From Burkholderiales bacterium (GTDB lineage: Bacteria > Pseudomonadota > Gammaproteobacteria > Burkholderiales > Burkholderiaceae_C), in assembly GCA_016219375.1 (NCBI GenBank), contig JACRNC010000011.1:124001-188000 (forward strand): 64,000 bases of DNA, in the 5' to 3' direction. Every line of letters starts with the position of its first letter. The stretch's first letter is position 1. Under the pieces are notes generated by a model. That model made no database searches and was not told the DNA's origin. It saw only the letters and a program-made list of their open reading frames with translations. Positions 35,285 to 43,443 of this stretch are shown in pieces. The translations under genes were made by a program, and so were the position numbers.

Positions 35285-35298
35285 TTGACGCAGCGCAA
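35285..35298 (+). promoter_or_regulatory. FNR-like site upstream of TraR/DksA-like gene
   Basis: TTGAC-N4-CGCAA matches 7 of 10 positions of TTGAT-N4-ATCAA. Its centre is 28.5 bases from a TAGGCT -10 element (35320-35325), close to class II activator geometry. Confidence 0.4.
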
Positions 35299-35410
35299 GC
35301 CGGCCCCCGCCCGCCTGCCTAGGCTGGCCGTGTGGGCCCGTCGGCGCGTGGCGTCATGCGATGCCGCATCGCGCCTGCGCGGCCCGCATCAGCCAGAAAC
35401 CGGAGACACC

Positions 35411-35830
35411 ATGACCGCACACACCTCGATCGCCGGCGGCGACCGGCTGGATGCCGCCACCCGGCAGGAGATCGCCGCCCGCCTGCAGGCGCTGGCCCGC
35501 CAGCTGGACGACCACATGGCCGCCCAGCGCGAACGCCTGAGCGCCGAGGCTTCCGCCACGTCCAACACCTTCATCGCCGGCAGCGAGGGCGCGGTGGCCA
35601 GCGCCGAGGACGACGACGCGATGGCCCTGCTGCGCCACGATGAGGCCGAGTTGAAGCGCGTGCGCGAAGCCCAGGCCCGCCTGGCCGAGGCCGACTTCGG
35701 CCGCTGCAGCGAGTGCGGCGAATGGATAGGGCGCGAGCGGCTGCTGGCCGTGCCCCAGGCCCACCTGTGCGTGGCCTGCCAGACCGACGCCGAGCGCCAG
35801 CACCGCGTGCGCGCTGCCCAGATCGGCTGA
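35411..35830 (+). CDS. TraR/DksA-family zinc-finger protein (first)
   Basis: A 139-residue protein. It has an N-terminal coiled-coil region (about residues 15-90, Glu/Arg/Ala heptads) and a C4 zinc finger: C-SE-C-G ... C-VA-C within FGRCSECGEWIGRERLLAVPQAHLCVACQT. The family binds RNA polymerase or acts as redox/metal-sensing cofactor. The start at 35411 lies shortly after CGGAGACACC. A second such gene lies at 39682. Confidence 0.88.
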   Translation: MTAHTSIAGGDRLDAATRQEIAARLQALARQLDDHMAAQRERLSAEASATSNTFIAGSEGAVASAEDDDAMALLRHDEAELKRVREAQARLAEADFGRCSECGEWIGRERLLAVPQAHLCVACQTDAERQHRVRAAQIG

Positions 35831-35990
35831 TCCCAGCGGGCTGCCTCCACCCGGACGCCTGACCGCACGACCGACCCCGTCGGCGCCCGCTGGCCGCCCC
35901 GGGCCGGGCCCGCCTGCGCGCCGGCCACTTGCTCTCGCATCAGGCATCAGGCCCGCATCGGGCTCATCCGGCTCGCACCGGCTCACATCC

Positions 35991-36026
35991 GGCTCATCCG
36001 GCTCATCCGGCTCATCCGGCTCATCC
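35991..36026 (+). repeat. Tandem array, 9-bp unit GGCTCATCC
   Basis: Four perfect copies, with degenerate copies on both sides from about 35960 to 36035. It lies about 75 bases upstream of the fiu promoter. Confidence 0.85.
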
Positions 36027-36101
36027 GGCTCGGCGCGGCCCGATCCCGGGGCCCATCACCGCGTTCCCCCAGCCCGGGGATGCGCGGCTGCAACACACGT
36101 C

Positions 36102-36130
36102 TTTACACAGTAATAGGAATAATTATCATT
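36102..36130 (+). promoter_or_regulatory. Fur-regulated sigma-70 promoter of fiu
   Basis: TTTACA (36102-36107), 16-bp spacer, TATCAT (36124-36129). A Fur-like box overlaps the -10: bases 36112-36130 match 12 of 19 positions of the GATAATGATAATCATTATC consensus. Location, AT-richness in a GC-rich genome and the siderophore receptor downstream all agree. Confidence 0.8.
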
Positions 36131-36266
36131 TGCGCATAGACGCAGATCAAACCGCGGTGTCGAACACGGCGAACACGGCAAACCCACCGGCCGCCCCGTC
36201 AGCGGCCGCCGGCCCGCCGGGCTCTTGCGTCTGTTCCTTCCAGTCCAGAACCGAAAGAGTCCATCG

Positions 36267-38528
36267 ATGGCATACATCAAGAGCCGCAAGCACGGCATCG
36301 CGCGCCCCGCCACTACGGCGATGGGCCTGGCCCTGGCCTCGCTGACGGGCCATGCCGCGGAGCCGGCCACCGCGGTGGCGGCCGCCGAGTCACAGACCGC
36401 CCTGCCGGCCGTCTCGGTGCAGGCCGCGCCGCAGCGCGCCGCCGACTACAAGGCCGAGGCGCTGTCCTCGCCCAAGTTCACCCAGCCGCTGGTCAACACC
36501 ACGCAGACGGTCTCCGTGATCAAGGAGCAGGTGATCAAGGAGCAGGCCGCCACCACGCTGACCGAGGCCCTGCGCAACGTGGCCGGCGTGGGCACCTTCT
36601 ACGCCGGCGAGAACGGCAACACCAGCACCGGCGATGCGGTCTACATGCGCGGCTTCGACTCGTCGTCCAGCATCTACGTGGACGGCATTCGTGACCTGGG
36701 CTCGATCTCGCGCGATACCTTCAACATCGACCAGATCGAGGTCATCAAGGGCCCGGCCGGCACCGACTACGGCCGCAGCGCGCCCACCGGCTCCATCAAC
36801 CTGGTCACCAAGCAGGCCAACCTGAGCGACAGCTTCGACGCCTCGGTCGGCCTGGGCACCGGCAGCTACAAGCGCGCCACCGTGGACTGGAACAAGGCCC
36901 TGACCGGCTACGAGGGCGCGGCCTTCCGCCTGAACCTGCTGGCGCAGGACGCCGGCGTGGACGGCCGGCATGAGGTCGAGAACAAGCGCTTCGGCATCGC
37001 GCCGTCGCTGGCCCTGGGCCTGAACACGCCCACGCGCGTCTTCCTGAACCTGCTGCACGTCGAGCAGGACAACGTGCCCGACGGCGGCGTGCTGACCATC
37101 GGCATGCCGGGCTACTCCTCGCCCGACCCGAGCGGGCGGCCCTTCCTGAGCAGCGCGGGCCGTGTGGACACGAGCAACTTCTACGGCACGCGCTCCGATC
37201 ACGACGACGTGAAGGCCGACATGGCCACCGTGCGCGTGGAGCATGACTTCGCCCCGGGCACCACGCTGCGCAACACCACGCGCTGGGGCCGCACCACGCA
37301 GGACTACCTGCTGTCGTCCTTCATGGCCGCGGGCTCGGGCACCAACCAGATCCTCACGCCCAATGCAGCCGACCCGTCCACCTGGACGGCCGTGCGCAAC
37401 ATCAACTTCAAGGACCAGGTCAACAAGATCCTGACCAACCAGACCAACCTGACCACGGCCGTGGCCACGGGCGCCATCCGCCACGAGCTGAGCCTGGGCC
37501 TGGAGCTCACGCGCGAGGAGCAGGTGGCCTACACCCATGCGGTGATCGGCACCGCGCCGCGCGTCAGCGTCTACTACCCCGACTCCAGCGTCAGCGTGCT
37601 GTCCAGCCGCACCGGCGCCTACAACGAAGGCTCCACCGACACCTGGTCGGTCTATGCCTTCGACACCGTCAAGCTCGGCGAGCAGTGGCAGGTGAACGCC
37701 GGCCTGCGCTACGACCGCTACAGCACCGACTTCAAGGCCGTCAGCGCCGCGGGCGCCACCACCACCGACCTGGACAAGAGCGGCGACCTGGTCAACTGGA
37801 AGCTCGGCGCGCTCTACAAGCCCACGCCGGACGGCAGCGTCTACGTCAACTACGCGCTGTCGCAGCAGCCGCCGGGCGGCGCCACCTTCCTGAGTGCGAC
37901 GGCCAGCAATGCCAACAACCCCAACCTGGATCCGCAGAAGGCCAAGACGGCCGAGGTCGGCGCCAAGTGGGAGTTCTTCGCCAAGCGGCTGCTGCTGGCC
38001 GGCGCGATCTTCCGCACCGACATCGAGAACGAGGTGGTGACCAACTCCGACGGCACCATCGACCAGACCGGCAAGAAGCGCGTGGAAGGCGTGGAGCTGT
38101 CGGCCACCGGCCAGCTCACGCCCACCTGGTCGGTGATCGCCGGCTACACCGTGCAGGACACCAAGGTGCTCAAGGGCGCCAACGTGGCGCAGAACGGCTC
38201 CGACGAGCTGACCTACACGCCCAGGGATTCGTTCTCGCTGTGGACGACCTGGCAGGCGCCCTATGGCATCACGCTGGGCGGCGGCGCGCGCTACTCCGGC
38301 GGCCTCAAGCGCGGCACCGACGGCGCGGTGGGCACGCCCAACTACACCGAGTCCTACTGGGTCTGGGACGCGATGGCCGGCTACAAGATCAGCCGCAACG
38401 TGGACATCCAACTCAACGTCTACAACCTGTTCGACAAGGACTACGTGGCGGCCATCAACAAGAGCGGCTACCGCTACTTCCCCGGCACGCCGCGCTCAGC
38501 CCGGGTGACGGCCAACTTCCACTTCTGA
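36267..38528 (+). CDS. fiu: Catecholate siderophore TonB-dependent receptor Fiu
   Basis: A 753-residue outer-membrane receptor closely resembling E. coli Fiu. Signal peptide about residues 1-32 (ends HAAEP). The plug contains FTQPLVNTTQTVSVIKEQVIKEQ, NVAGVGTFYAGENGNTSTGDAVYMRGFDSS, IEVIKGPAGTDYGRSAPTGSIN. The barrel includes LHVEQDNVPDGG and ends with NLFDKDYVAAINKSGYRYFPGTPR...ANFHF with terminal Phe. It imports ferric catecholates with TonB energy. The Fur-type promoter upstream and piuC downstream are the usual genomic partners. Confidence 0.96.
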   Translation: MAYIKSRKHGIARPATTAMGLALASLTGHAAEPATAVAAAESQTALPAVSVQAAPQRAADYKAEALSSPKFTQPLVNTTQTVSVIKEQVIKEQAATTLTEALRNVAGVGTFYAGENGNTSTGDAVYMRGFDSSSSIYVDGIRDLGSISRDTFNIDQIEVIKGPAGTDYGRSAPTGSINLVTKQANLSDSFDASVGLGTGSYKRATVDWNKALTGYEGAAFRLNLLAQDAGVDGRHEVENKRFGIAPSLALGLNTPTRVFLNLLHVEQDNVPDGGVLTIGMPGYSSPDPSGRPFLSSAGRVDTSNFYGTRSDHDDVKADMATVRVEHDFAPGTTLRNTTRWGRTTQDYLLSSFMAAGSGTNQILTPNAADPSTWTAVRNINFKDQVNKILTNQTNLTTAVATGAIRHELSLGLELTREEQVAYTHAVIGTAPRVSVYYPDSSVSVLSSRTGAYNEGSTDTWSVYAFDTVKLGEQWQVNAGLRYDRYSTDFKAVSAAGATTTDLDKSGDLVNWKLGALYKPTPDGSVYVNYALSQQPPGGATFLSATASNANNPNLDPQKAKTAEVGAKWEFFAKRLLLAGAIFRTDIENEVVTNSDGTIDQTGKKRVEGVELSATGQLTPTWSVIAGYTVQDTKVLKGANVAQNGSDELTYTPRDSFSLWTTWQAPYGITLGGGARYSGGLKRGTDGAVGTPNYTESYWVWDAMAGYKISRNVDIQLNVYNLFDKDYVAAINKSGYRYFPGTPRSARVTANFHF

Positions 38529-38601
38529 TCGTCCTGACGTGCGGGCGCCGCGCGGGCTGATCGGCCTCAAGCCGGCGGCCGACCGCGCGCCCGATACTGC
38601 C

Positions 38602-38630
38602 CGCCCCGGCCTGCGCGCCGGGGCGTTTTT
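38602..38630 (+). terminator. Intrinsic terminator between fiu and piuC
   Basis: CGCCCCGGC (38602-38610) pairs perfectly with GCCGGGGCG (38617-38625), loop of six, followed by five T. The T-run ends only about seven bases before the piuC Shine-Dalgarno, so it may limit piuC expression to readthrough, or the RNA could be processed. Confidence 0.85.
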
Positions 38631-38650
38631 CCTTGCAAGGAGCCCTCACC

Positions 38651-39358
38651 ATGATGCTGCACGTGCCGGGCGTGCTGACCCGCGAACAGGTCGCCGAGAT
38701 GCGCGCCGCGCTCGATGCCGCCGACTGGATCGACGGCCGGGCCACGGTGGGCAACCTGGGTGCGCAGGTCAAGCGCAACCGCCAGCTGCCCGAGGCCTCG
38801 CCGCTGGCGCAGGAGCTGGGCCGCAAGGTGCTGCAGGCGCTGCAGGCCAGCCCCACCTTCTTTGCCGCGGCGCTGCCGGCGCGCATCTGCCCGCCGCTCT
38901 TCAACTGCTATGCCGGCGGCGAGACCTACGGCATGCATGTGGACGGCTCGGTGCGCCGCCTGCCGTCCGAGCCGGCCGCGCCGGGCTCGCCGGGCGCACC
39001 GCAGTGGCTGCGCACCGACGTCTCCTCCACCCTCTTCCTGTGCGACCCGGAGGACTACGACGGCGGCGAGCTGATCGTCAGCGACACCTACGGCGAGCAC
39101 GAGGTCAAGCTGCCCGCGGGCGACCTGATCCTCTATCCGTCCAGCAGCCTGCACCGCGTGGAGCCGGTGACGCGCGGCGCGCGGGTGTGCTCCTTCTTCT
39201 GGACGCAGAGCATGGTGCGCGATGCCTCGCGCCGGGCCATGCTCTACGAGCTGGACACCACCATCCAGTCGCTGCGCCGCAGCCTGGGCGACACGCAGGA
39301 GGTGCTGAGCCTGACCTGCCATTACCACAACCTGCTGCGGCAGTGGGCGGAGGTCTGA
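38651..39358 (+). CDS. piuC: PKHD-type Fe(II)/2OG dioxygenase PiuC/YbiX
   Basis: A 235-residue iron-dependent hydroxylase usually encoded beside fiu or piuA. The facial triad is visible as YGMHVDGSV (His, Asp) and [12 protein letters not shown] (His; the Arg binds 2-oxoglutarate). AAGGAG precedes the ATG at a good distance. Its substrate in siderophore handling is not settled. It follows fiu after a terminator. Confidence 0.94.
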   Translation: MMLHVPGVLTREQVAEMRAALDAADWIDGRATVGNLGAQVKRNRQLPEASPLAQELGRKVLQALQASPTFFAAALPARICPPLFNCYAGGETYGMHVDGSVRRLPSEPAAPGSPGAPQWLRTDVSSTLFLCDPEDYDGGELIVSDTYGEHEVKLPAGDLILYPSSSLHRVEPVTRGARVCSFFWTQSMVRDASRRAMLYELDTTIQSLRRSLGDTQEVLSLTCHYHNLLRQWAEV

Positions 39359-39681
39359 AGGCGCCGACGCCGCCCCCGGCATGCCTGCTCTGACGGCCTG
39401 GACACGCCTTCTTGTTGGCGGGTGATGGAGAGCTTGCGCGTCGGCTGAAGGCGGTGGCCAGCCCGGCGCCGGTGAAAGACCCTCCCCGGTGTTCGGCCGT
39501 CTTGCGGGTGTCACGCACGCGGCGCAATATGGCTCCCCCGCGAATGCAGGGCCCCGGCTGCGAGGGCCGGCCGCCCGGCGCCCGCGGGCCGCGATGTTGA
39601 GCTGTGCGCCTGCGGCCATCCGCTGCCGGGCGCCCCCGCCGCGCCACCCGTGCGGCGCCTGCCGCGCAAGAGGAGACACGC
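39359..39681. other. Gap before second TraR-like gene
   Basis: 323 bases without a supported gene. A promoter-like pair TTGCGG (39502-39507), 17-bp spacer, CAATAT (39525-39530) points to the gene at 39682. Confidence 0.5.
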
Positions 39682-40284
39682 ATGGACCCGACCCTGTCGC
39701 CCGGCCCCGTCCCGCCGCACGACCTCCCCGGCGTGCCGGCTGCCTGGGGGGTGCGCTGCACTGTGCCCTCGATGTCGCCCTCTGCTTCCTCGCCTGCCGC
39801 GCCGGCCGGCCCGGCCTGGCTGCACACCCCCATCGAGCTGCCGCTGCTGATGCTGCTGCGCCAGCGACTGCGCCAGCAGCTGGACACCGCCGCGGCCTGG
39901 GGCGGGGTGCTGCCGTCTGCGGCGGCCCTGGCGCTGGATGCCCGTGGCGGTGCCGGCCGGGGCCCGGCGCTGTGGCGCCCGGTGCGGCCTGTGGCCGACC
40001 CGCGTGCCGCCCGTGCCGCGCTGCGCCGCATGGCCGAAGGCCGCTACGGTTGGTGCCTGCGCTGCGGCCAGGCCATCAGCCGCGACCGCCTGTTGGCCCA
40101 GCCGGCAGCCTCCACCTGCGAAGCCTGCGCCACGGGCCGCGCGGACACCGGGCCGCAAGCGGGGCAGGGCGCCAGCCCGCGCGACCGCCTGGATGCGCCC
40201 AGCCCGGACGCCGCGCAGGGCGCCGGGCAGAACGTCGGCCAGGACGTCGGTCAGGGCGCCGGGCTGGAGGCCGGCCTGATCTGA
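39682..40284 (+). CDS. TraR/DksA-family zinc-finger protein (second)
   Basis: A 200-residue protein. A Pro/Ala/Ser-rich N-terminus, a helical segment LPLLMLLRQRLRQQLDTAA (about residue 55) and a C4 zinc finger YGWCLRCGQAISRDRLLAQPAASTCEACA (about 120-147) define it. It ends in an odd Gln/Gly/Ala/Asp/Val-rich tail with repeated GQ-VGQ units. Start at 39682 follows AGAGGAGACACG. It is a diverged paralogue of the gene at 35411. Confidence 0.82.
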   Translation: MDPTLSPGPVPPHDLPGVPAAWGVRCTVPSMSPSASSPAAPAGPAWLHTPIELPLLMLLRQRLRQQLDTAAAWGGVLPSAAALALDARGGAGRGPALWRPVRPVADPRAARAALRRMAEGRYGWCLRCGQAISRDRLLAQPAASTCEACATGRADTGPQAGQGASPRDRLDAPSPDAAQGAGQNVGQDVGQGAGLEAGLI

Positions 40285-40360
40285 TCCGCGGCTGAAGCGG
40301 GCCGGGCTCTTGCCCGCGCCGGCTTGCTGCATCGCCAGCCGTCAGCTCCGCAGGTCTGCC

Positions 40361-40374
40361 GTCAGCCAGATCAA
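40361..40374 (+). promoter_or_regulatory. FNR-like site upstream of mgtA
   Basis: GTCAG-N4-ATCAA: perfect downstream half, weak upstream half (7 of 10 overall). The centre at 40367.5 is 29.5 bases from a TAGCAT -10 (40397-40402), which would place it near -41.5, class II geometry. Confidence 0.4.
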
Positions 40375-40438
40375 GGCCGCCGCGCCCGGCTCGCTCTAGC
40401 ATCGCCGCTGCCCACCGGCCCCAGGCGGGCGGGGGCCG

Positions 40439-43291
40439 ATGATGCGCGAGCTGCCTTCCTCCCTGTCATCCCATCCGGGACACGCCGCCCCCGATCCGGG
40501 TGAGCCGCGACGCCGCTCCGGCGCCGGCCGCGGCCTGCATGGGCGTGGGGATGCGCAGGGCCTGTTCGCCGGCTTCCTGCGCCGGCGGCGGCTGGGGCGG
40601 CACTTCCGCCGGCTGGCGCTGTTCGAGGGCCTGCATGCACCGGCCGGCCTGCCGCGTCAGGCGCCGCAGGCGCTGTCGCAGCGGCTGCTGCAGGCGGCCG
40701 ATGAGCCGGTGCCCGCGCTGCTGGCCCGGCTGGGCAGCAGCCCGCAGGGCCTGGATGCGCTGAAGGCGCAGGCGGTGCGCCGGCGGGTGGGGCCCAACAT
40801 CGTCCAGCACGAGCAGCCGCTGCACTGGTCGGCGCGGCTGTGGCAGGCCTATCGCAACCCGTTCAACCTGCTGCTGACGCTGCTGGCGGCGGTGTCCTGG
40901 CTGGGCTCGGACGAGCGCGCGGCCGGCGTGATCGGCGCGATGGTGCTGCTGTCCACCGGGCTGCGCTTCGTGCAGGAGGCACGCTCCGGCCGCGCCGCCG
41001 ACCGGCTCAAGGACATGGTGGCCAGCACCGCCGGCGTGCTGCGCCCCGCCGCCACCGGTGCCGCCGCCCCCGGTACCGCAGCCCAGGCCAGCCTCACCGA
41101 GCTGCCCATCCGCGACCTGGTCCCGGGCGACGTGGTGCGCCTGTCGGCCGGCGACATGATCCCGGCTGACTGCCGCGTGCTGCAGGCCAAGGACCTGTTC
41201 GTCAGCCAGGCGGCGATGACCGGCGAGTCGCTGCCGGTGGAGAAGTTCGCCGACGAGCACGAGCCGCTGGGCCGCAGCGCCTTGGAGCGCGACGTGCTGC
41301 TCTTCATGGGCACCAACGTGGTCAGCGGCTCGGCCACCGCGGTGGTGCTGGCCACGGGCTGCGCCACCTACTTCGGCACCGTGGCCGAGCACGCCGGCGC
41401 CGCACCGCGCGGGCCCACGGCCTTCCAGGCCGGCATCAACCAGGTCAGCTGGCTGCTGATCCGCTTCATGGCGGTGATGGCGCCGGTGGTGTTCCTGGTC
41501 AACGGCCTGACCAAGGGCGACTGGCTGCAGGCCCTGCTCTTTGCGCTGTCGGTGGCGGTGGGGCTGACGCCGGAGATGCTGCCGATGATCGTCACCTCCA
41601 CCCTGGCCAAGGGCGCGGTGGGCATGGCGCGCCGGCGGGTCATCGTCAAGCGGCTGGATGCGATCCAGAACTTCGGTGCGATGGACGTGCTGTGCGCCGA
41701 CAAGACCGGCACGCTGACGCAGGACAAGATCTTCCTGGCCCGGCATTGCGACGCCTTCGGCTCGCCCAGCGACGCGGTGCTGGAGACGGCCTTCCTCAAC
41801 AGCCACTACCAGACCGGGCTGAAGAACCTGCTGGACGTGGCCGTGCTGCAGCACGTGGAGCTGCATCGTGACCTGGACGTGGCCGGCTCCTATGCCAAGG
41901 TGGACGAGATCCCCTTCGACTTCGAGCGCCGGCGCATGTCGGTGGTGGTCCATGCGCACGGCACGCAGCAGCCCGAGCACCACCTGCTGATCTGCAAAGG
42001 CGCGCTCGAAGAGGTGCTGGCCGTTTGCACCTCGGTGCGCCAGGGCGAGGACGTGCTGCCGCTGGACGACGCGCACCTGGCGCGCATCCGGGAGGTCACG
42101 GCCGCGCTCAACGACGAGGGGCTGCGCGTGGTGGCCGTGGCGGTCAAGGCCGGGCCCACCACGCAATCGGTCTACGCCGTGGCCGACGAGGCGCAGCTCA
42201 CGCTGCTGGGCTTCGTCGCCTTTCTCGATCCGCCCAAGGAGTCCACTGCGCCGGCGCTGCGCATGCTGGCCGAGCACGGCGTGCAGGTGAAGGTGCTGAC
42301 CGGCGACAACGAGCGCGTGTCGCTCAAGATCTGCCGCGAAGTCGGCCTGCCCGCGGACGCGGCGCTGCTGGGCGCGCAGATCGACGCGATGGACGACGCG
42401 CAGCTGGCCGCCGCGGTGCGCGAGCACCGGCTCTTTGCCAAGCTCACCCCGCTGCACAAGGAGCGGCTGGTCAAGGCGCTGCGCGCGCAGGGCCATGTGG
42501 TGGGCTTCATGGGCGACGGCATCAACGACGCCCCGGCGCTGCGCGCGGCCGACATCGGCATCTCGGTGGACAGCGCGGTGGACATCGCCAAGGAGGCGGC
42601 CGACATCATCCTGCTGGAGAAGAGCCTGCTGGTGCTGGACGAAGGCGTGCTGCAGGGCCGGCGCGTGTTCAGCAACATGCTCAAGTACATCCGCATGACG
42701 GCCAGCTCCAACTTCGGCAACGTGCTGTCGGTGCTGGCGGCCAGCATGCTGCTGCCCTTCCTGCCCATGCTGCCGCTGCAGCTGCTGGTGCAGAACCTGC
42801 TGTACGACCTGTCGCAGACCGGCATCCCCTTCGACCGCGTGGACGACGAGCTCATCGGCCGCCCGCTGGCCTGGCAGCCGCACGACATCGGCCGCTTCAT
42901 GCTGTGCTTCGGGCCGCTGAGCTCGGTGTTCGACCTGGCCACCTTTGCCGTGCTGTGGTGGGTGTTCGCCGCCGATACACCCACCGAGCAGGGCCTGTTC
43001 CAGTCGGGCTGGTTCGTCGTGGGGCTGCTGACGCAGACGCTGATCGTGCACCTCATCCGCAGCCCGCGCCTGCCCGGGCGCGGCAGCCGGCCCTCCGGCG
43101 TGCTGGCGGCCACCACCTTCAGCGTGGCCCTGGCCGCGGTGCTGCTGCCGTACTCGCCCCTGGCCGCGGCCTTCGGGCTGCAGGCGCTGCCGCCGGCCTT
43201 CCTGGCCTGGGCGGCGGCCATCCTGGCCGGCTATGTGATGCTGGTCAGCGCAGCCAAGCGCCTGTACGTGAGACGATGGGGCTGGCAGTGA
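40439..43291 (+). CDS. mgtA: Magnesium-translocating P-type ATPase MgtA
   Basis: A 950-residue P3B-type ATPase. Features include an N-terminal cytoplasmic region, PGDVVRLSAGDMIPADCRVL actuator-region motif, TGESLPVEK, membrane segment 4 with VGLTPEMLP, the phosphorylation site DKTGTLT (Asp421), hinge GDGINDAPALRAADIG, and the C-terminal LLVQNLLYDLSQTGIPFDRVD. The ATG repeats at 40439 and 40442, with no strong ribosome site. The phaC frame begins at the stop codon, so the two are probably one transcript. It is a second magnesium importer besides corA. Confidence 0.95.
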   Translation: MMRELPSSLSSHPGHAAPDPGEPRRRSGAGRGLHGRGDAQGLFAGFLRRRRLGRHFRRLALFEGLHAPAGLPRQAPQALSQRLLQAADEPVPALLARLGSSPQGLDALKAQAVRRRVGPNIVQHEQPLHWSARLWQAYRNPFNLLLTLLAAVSWLGSDERAAGVIGAMVLLSTGLRFVQEARSGRAADRLKDMVASTAGVLRPAATGAAAPGTAAQASLTELPIRDLVPGDVVRLSAGDMIPADCRVLQAKDLFVSQAAMTGESLPVEKFADEHEPLGRSALERDVLLFMGTNVVSGSATAVVLATGCATYFGTVAEHAGAAPRGPTAFQAGINQVSWLLIRFMAVMAPVVFLVNGLTKGDWLQALLFALSVAVGLTPEMLPMIVTSTLAKGAVGMARRRVIVKRLDAIQNFGAMDVLCADKTGTLTQDKIFLARHCDAFGSPSDAVLETAFLNSHYQTGLKNLLDVAVLQHVELHRDLDVAGSYAKVDEIPFDFERRRMSVVVHAHGTQQPEHHLLICKGALEEVLAVCTSVRQGEDVLPLDDAHLARIREVTAALNDEGLRVVAVAVKAGPTTQSVYAVADEAQLTLLGFVAFLDPPKESTAPALRMLAEHGVQVKVLTGDNERVSLKICREVGLPADAALLGAQIDAMDDAQLAAAVREHRLFAKLTPLHKERLVKALRAQGHVVGFMGDGINDAPALRAADIGISVDSAVDIAKEAADIILLEKSLLVLDEGVLQGRRVFSNMLKYIRMTASSNFGNVLSVLAASMLLPFLPMLPLQLLVQNLLYDLSQTGIPFDRVDDELIGRPLAWQPHDIGRFMLCFGPLSSVFDLATFAVLWWVFAADTPTEQGLFQSGWFVVGLLTQTLIVHLIRSPRLPGRGSRPSGVLAATTFSVALAAVLLPYSPLAAAFGLQALPPAFLAWAAAILAGYVMLVSAAKRLYVRRWGWQ

Positions 43292-43443
43292 TGCCGGCCC
43301 GCCCGCCTGGGCCGTGGGCCATCGTCGCCGATGCCGCCCACCCGGCCAGCACGCCACCCCACGCGTCACCCTTGGCGCCACCTCTCGCGTCACCTCCCGC
43401 GCCACCCAGCATGCCCGCCGGCAGGATCGCCCCGGAGCCCTCG

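Larger units (their letters stand above)
35831..36266. other. Gap before fiu: tandem repeat and Fur-type promoter
   Basis: 436 bases with no supported gene. It contains a degenerate and perfect 9-bp array (about 35960-36035) and then an AT-rich stretch with promoter and Fur-like box (36102-36134). Confidence 0.75.
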
